A stretch of DNA of 26,292 bases from JABFWF01 sp035539135 (GTDB lineage Bacteria; Pseudomonadota; Gammaproteobacteria; Xanthomonadales; Xanthomonadaceae), in contig DATLJD010000004.1 of the NCBI GenBank assembly GCA_035539135.1, positions 1 to 26,292 on the forward strand, written 5' to 3'. Position numbers and translations under genes: made by a program. Every line of letters begins with the position of its first letter. Positions within the stretch are counted from its first letter, which is position 1. The notes beneath the pieces are model-generated. The model made no database searches and had not been told where the DNA came from. It saw nothing but the letters and a program-made list of their open reading frames with translations. Shown in pieces: positions 23,474 through 26,292 of the stretch.

Positions 23474-24226
23474 TCAGCGTTCGAACGACATCCGCCGCCA
23501 CTGGCGCCCGTCGAAACCCTCGAGCGGGCGAAACCGGCGCTTGTAGTCCATCTTGTCGTGGCCGGCGATCCAGTAGCCGAGGTAGAGGTGGCTGCGGCCG
23601 TCGCGGCGTGCCCATGCGATCTGCTGCAGGATCGCCAGCGTGCCGAGCCCGCGCGCGGCTTCGTCCGGCTCGAAGAAGGTATAGACCGCCGACAGCGCGT
23701 CGTCGGCGAGGTCGGTGACCGCGACCCCGAGCAGCCGGTGGCTGTCGTGCTCGCGCAGTTCGAGGAAGCGCCCTTCGCACCAGCCGCCGATCAGGAACTG
23801 GTCGAACTCGGCGACGCCGTGGGTGTCCATCCCGCCGCCGGGATGGCGCGCGGCGAGGTAGCGGCGATAGAGCGCGAAGTGCTCGTCGGTGCGCTCGGCG
23901 GGCAGCACGCGGGCGACGACGTCGGCGTTGCGCGCGAGGCAGCGGCGCTGGCTGCGGTCCGGTGTGAAGTCCGCGACCGGGATGCGCACCGCGACGCAGG
24001 CGCGGCAGCCCAGGCAGTGCGGGCGGTAGACGAGGTCGCCGGAACGGCGGAAGCCCCAGCCCAGCGCCAGCGGATACAGCCGCGGCAGGCGCGTGTCGCG
24101 CGGATCCAGCACGAGGTCGCGCGCCTGACGCCCCGGCCAGTAGCCACAGGGGTGGTCGCCGGTATGGAAGACGCGCAGGTCGTCGTAACCCGCGTCCGCC
24201 GTCGTCCTGGTGTTGCCGCCGCCCAT
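23474..24226 (-). CDS. bpt: Aspartate/glutamate leucyltransferase (bacterial N-end rule)
   Basis: This 250-aa aminoacyl-tRNA-protein transferase adds Leu from Leu-tRNA to proteins with N-terminal Asp or Glu, marking them for ClpS-ClpAP. The N-terminal ATE domain has the Cys motif CGYWPG and CLGCRACVAVRIPV. The C-terminal GNAT-like half has RHPGGGMDTHG, LGVAVTDLADDALSAVYTFF and GHDKMDYKRRFRPLEGF. Length matches the family (about 240-250). The start MGGGNTRTTADAG at 24226 is fixed by TATGCT six bases upstream; the frame is open further back but with no homology. No clpS or clpA is in the window. Confidence 0.94.
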   Translation of the reverse strand: MGGGNTRTTADAGYDDLRVFHTGDHPCGYWPGRQARDLVLDPRDTRLPRLYPLALGWGFRRSGDLVYRPHCLGCRACVAVRIPVADFTPDRSQRRCLARNADVVARVLPAERTDEHFALYRRYLAARHPGGGMDTHGVAEFDQFLIGGWCEGRFLELREHDSHRLLGVAVTDLADDALSAVYTFFEPDEAARGLGTLAILQQIAWARRDGRSHLYLGYWIAGHDKMDYKRRFRPLEGFDGRQWRRMSFER

Positions 24227-24238
24227 GCCGGCAGCATA
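24227..24238 (-). promoter_or_regulatory. bpt -10 (TATGCT), leaderless configuration
   Basis: On the minus strand TATGCT (24233-24238) ends six bases before the bpt ATG. Nothing else is recognised in the 95-bp gap to the upstream gene. Confidence 0.55.
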
Positions 24239-24321
24239 GCGCGCGCGGCGCGTGAACGCGGCGCGATCAACGCGACGTCGGCACGCAGCGTCGGAGCGGC
24301 GTACCGTGCCGGAACCGCACC

Positions 24322-25092
24322 TCACTGGTACGGTTCGATCACCCGCCAGCCATCGTCGTCCGGACGCACGTCGTACTGGTGCGTCACCGCCATGCCGCCC
24401 GTGCCCGTGCGTTCGAGCACGATCGTGCCGGCACCGTTCGCCGCATGCGGGCGGTAGCCGTGGATGGCGAGCGTGGGCGTGCCCGGCGCGCAGCCCGAGG
24501 CGGGCACGACGCTGCCCGGCGTCGGCGGCAGCGCCGCCAGCAGCGCGGGCGCCGGGTCGTGGCCGTCCACCGACAGGCACACGGCCTGGCCGGCACGGGT
24601 CGGCAGTTCGCCGGCGAGCACCGCGCGCGCGAGCGCGTCCGGCGTGGCCGCGGCGCCGGCTGGCAAGGGCGGCGGGGTGGGTGCGGTCGGGGTCGACTCG
24701 TGCAGGGCGAGGAAGGCCAGCGCGATCACTACCGCGATCACCAGCAGCAGCCCCAGCTTGAGCCGCAGCGCGCGCTTGTCGCCGGCGTCGCGCAGCTTCT
24801 CGTCGCGCCGGTGCAGGGTCTCCGGCAGGAAGCTGCCCGACGGCGTGCGGGTGGATTCGATCAGCCCCGCCTCGCGCAGGATCGCGCGGCCACGCACCTG
24901 GTCTTCCGAGCGGACGATCCATACCGCCGGGGTCGGGCCCTCGCGCGCGCCCTCGCGGTAGCTGAAGTTGCCGCGCAGGCCGCCGCGGTAGGAGCGGCCG
25001 TGGGTGACGCGGGTCTCGATGCCCGCCTCCTCCAGCAACTGGGCGACGCGTTCGACGTTCTCCAGGCGCGGGCTGGAAAAGACCTGGCGCAT
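24322..25092 (-). CDS. DUF2007-like membrane-anchored protein
   Basis: This 256-aa protein starts MRQVFSSPRLENVERVAQLL. The first 80 residues resemble a DUF2007 (putative signal-transducing) domain: an N-terminal strand and helix, then AVWIVRSEDQVRGRAILREA. One membrane segment spans about 111-130 (LKLGLLLVIAVVIALAFLAL). A Pro/Thr-rich linker and an extracytoplasmic C-terminal domain follow (LPTRAGQAVCLSVDGHDPAP, ending DDDGWRVIEPYQ) that I do not recognise. The ATG lies three bases after the tesB stop, so it is co-transcribed. Function is unknown. Confidence 0.75.
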   Translation of the reverse strand: MRQVFSSPRLENVERVAQLLEEAGIETRVTHGRSYRGGLRGNFSYREGAREGPTPAVWIVRSEDQVRGRAILREAGLIESTRTPSGSFLPETLHRRDEKLRDAGDKRALRLKLGLLLVIAVVIALAFLALHESTPTAPTPPPLPAGAAATPDALARAVLAGELPTRAGQAVCLSVDGHDPAPALLAALPPTPGSVVPASGCAPGTPTLAIHGYRPHAANGAGTIVLERTGTGGMAVTHQYDVRPDDDGWRVIEPYQ

Positions 25093-25095
25093 GCG

Positions 25096-25989
25096 TCAGG
25101 CCTTGGGTACGTGCGAGGCGCGTTCGGCGTCGGCGACGACGCGGATCAGCCCTTCCTGCGCGGTGCTGGCGACCAGCCGGCCCTTACGGTCGTAGATCAG
25201 GCCGCGGGCGAGGCCGCGCGCGTCCTGCGCGCTCGGGCTGTCCAGCGAATACAGCAGCCAGTCGTCCACGCGGAACGGACGGTGGTACCACATCGCGTGG
25301 TCCAGCGACGCCATCTGCACGTTCGGCTGGTAATAGCTGATGCCGTGCGGGAAGGTCGCGGTGCCGAGCAGGTGGAAGTCGGAGGCGTAGGCGAGCAGCG
25401 CGCGGTGCAGTTCCGGTGCGTCGCCGACCTTGTCCACCAGGCGGAACCACACCTGCTGGTAGGGCGGCCGCTTGGGCGGGTTCAGTTCGTCGCGCGGATA
25501 GACGTGGCGGAACTCGAACGGCCCCATCCGCGACAGCCAGCGCTGGACCTTGTCCGGCAGCGTCGCCAGCACCTCGGGCGCCACTCCCTTGGCCGGCTCG
25601 ATGTCCTCGGGCATCGGCACTTCCGGCATCGACAGCTGGTGGCTGGCGCCGGTCTGCGGCTCGTGGAAGGACGCCGCGCAGAAGAAGATCACCTGGCCGT
25701 GCTGGATCGCGGTGACCCGCCGCACCGAAAAGCTGCCGCCGTCGCGGGTGCGGTCGACGAAATAGACGATTGGATGTTCGATGTCGCCGGCGCGCAGGAA
25801 GTAGGCGTGCAGCGAATGCGCGTCGCGCGGCTGCTCCATGGTCGCCTGCGCGGCGGACAGCGCCTGCCCGAGCACCTGTCCGCCGAACACGTACTTGGTG
25901 CCGATGTCGCGGCTCTGGCCGCGGAACAGGTTGTCCTCGAGGCGTTCGAGCGAAAGCAGGTCGACCAGCTCGGAGACGGGCGGGGTCAT
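25096..25989 (-). CDS. tesB: Acyl-CoA thioesterase II
   Basis: This 297-aa double-hotdog enzyme hydrolyses medium- and long-chain acyl-CoA to free fatty acid and CoA. The family motifs are in order: NLFRGQSRDIGTKYVFGGQV, DRTRDGGSFSVRRVTAIQHG, SLDHAMWYHRPFRVDDWLLY and GLARGLIYDRKGRLVASTAQ. The catalytic Asp/Thr/Gln set known from E. coli TesB plausibly maps to SLDHA and the final Ser-Thr-Ala-Gln. Length is normal (about 285-300). The ATG at 25989 lies 27 bases after a TAGAAT -10 and has no clear Shine-Dalgarno. Repeat copy E lies upstream in the same sense. Confidence 0.94.
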   Translation of the reverse strand: MTPPVSELVDLLSLERLEDNLFRGQSRDIGTKYVFGGQVLGQALSAAQATMEQPRDAHSLHAYFLRAGDIEHPIVYFVDRTRDGGSFSVRRVTAIQHGQVIFFCAASFHEPQTGASHQLSMPEVPMPEDIEPAKGVAPEVLATLPDKVQRWLSRMGPFEFRHVYPRDELNPPKRPPYQQVWFRLVDKVGDAPELHRALLAYASDFHLLGTATFPHGISYYQPNVQMASLDHAMWYHRPFRVDDWLLYSLDSPSAQDARGLARGLIYDRKGRLVASTAQEGLIRVVADAERASHVPKA

Positions 25990-26016
25990 GCGATGGCCGT
26001 GGGCGGGGGGCCCGGC

Positions 26017-26022
26017 ATTCTA
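26017..26022 (-). promoter_or_regulatory. tesB -10 (TAGAAT)
   Basis: On the minus strand TAGAAT lies 27 bases before the tesB ATG. It is downstream of repeat copy E and its terminator-like hairpin, so tesB probably has its own promoter. Confidence 0.5.
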
Positions 26023-26080
26023 GCCCGGCGGGATGGGTCGGTCCGCGTTCCAGCGTGGCCCTTTAAAAAGAGCGGCCAAA

Positions 26081-26292
26081 CCTCCCGGGCCCGCGCCCGG
26101 GAGGGCGGGGGTATTGCTTTTCCCTTAGCTGGGACGCCGCTGCGCGGCTCTCCCGGCCCGGCGCAGCGCGCCGGGCGTTCGCACGGGCGCGCGGCAGTGC
26201 CGCGCAAGCCGCCCGTGCTCACCCATGCCCAGATGCGGGCGCGCGCCATCCATGGCGCGCTGACGCAACACCCCCGCCCTCCCGGTCGCTCG
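26081..26292 (-). repeat. Structured intergenic repeat, copy E (inverted, with an 89-nt insert and terminator-like 3' hairpin)
   Basis: On the minus strand the outer stem (26265-26283 with 26099-26117) pairs at all 19 positions, one G.U. Hairpin 1 has a 7-bp stem and loop AUGGAU (26248-26253). Hairpin 2 keeps its closing stem (26228-26232 with 26129-26133), but its loop carries 89 nt (26134-26222) folding into further hairpins: 26181-26189 with 26210-26218, and 26156-26164 with 26168-26176. The 3' end is a perfect 10-bp hairpin (26081-26104) followed by TTT and, further on, CTTTTT, resembling a terminator. It may extend past the window end. Confidence 0.8.

Overview
The window is a very GC-rich chromosomal segment, with GC-dominated third codon positions. 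Its gene content and order point to a gammaproteobacterium of the Xanthomonadaceae (Lysobacter/Luteimonas-like). The map-glnD-dapD block divergent from rpsB-tsf, the LPS Kdo kinase (kdkA) beside a GT9 heptosyltransferase, and the bacterial N-end-rule gene bpt all fit. The genus is inference. No tRNA, rRNA, CRISPR array, prophage or transposase gene was found.

Layout. 1-143: structured intergenic repeat (copy A). 266-676: small DUF6165-like gene. 748-2597 (-): rpsB-tsf with a long rpsB leader. 2906-7199 (+): map, glnD and dapD, joined by ATGA overlaps. 7333-8842 (+): ArsC/Spx-like gene and dapE; with dapD these serve lysine/diaminopimelate synthesis. 8991-10950 (+): asnB behind a complete transcription-attenuation leader. 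10951-12449 (-): GT9 glycosyltransferase and a pyrimidine-dimer glycosylase-like gene. 12493-14009 (+): kdkA and a metallo-beta-lactamase-fold hydrolase. 14011-15509 (-): DUF502 membrane protein and queuosine-precursor transporter. 15574-17622 (-): receptor-type Ser/Thr kinase with a C-terminal formylglycine-generating-enzyme-like domain. 17732-20425 (-): SPFH protein, Arc-type ribbon-helix-helix regulator, DUF4177-like protein, PH-like membrane protein and M15 peptidase. 20650-21558 (-): lipoprotein. 21644-23290 (+): purT and an unknown gene. 23474-25989 (-): bpt, a DUF2007-like membrane protein and tesB. 25990-26292: inverted copy (E) of the repeat at the window start.

Two systems stand out. 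First, a 38-codon ORF upstream of asnB has four Asn codons within five (N N R N N), lies six bases after a promoter -10, and is followed by a 12-bp GCGA-loop terminator whose 5' arm can pair instead with the end of the leader ORF. This is the architecture of ribosome-mediated attenuation, here sensing asparagine. Second, at least five intergenic elements (A 22-143, B 7244-7327, C 20523-20624, D 23312-23430, E 26081-26292) carry tandem hairpins presenting the loop AUGGAU. Copies A, C, D and E enclose them in a long outer stem preserved through wobble and compensatory changes. CA-U-GGA-UG in a hairpin is the textbook recognition element of CsrA/RsmA proteins, so these repeats may be RsmA-binding RNAs or UTR modules.

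A third general feature is start-site architecture. Many genes (map, kdkA, bpt, DUF502, the kinase and the asnB leader peptide) have a -10-like hexamer ending only 6-7 bases before the start codon and no Shine-Dalgarno, which implies leaderless mRNAs.
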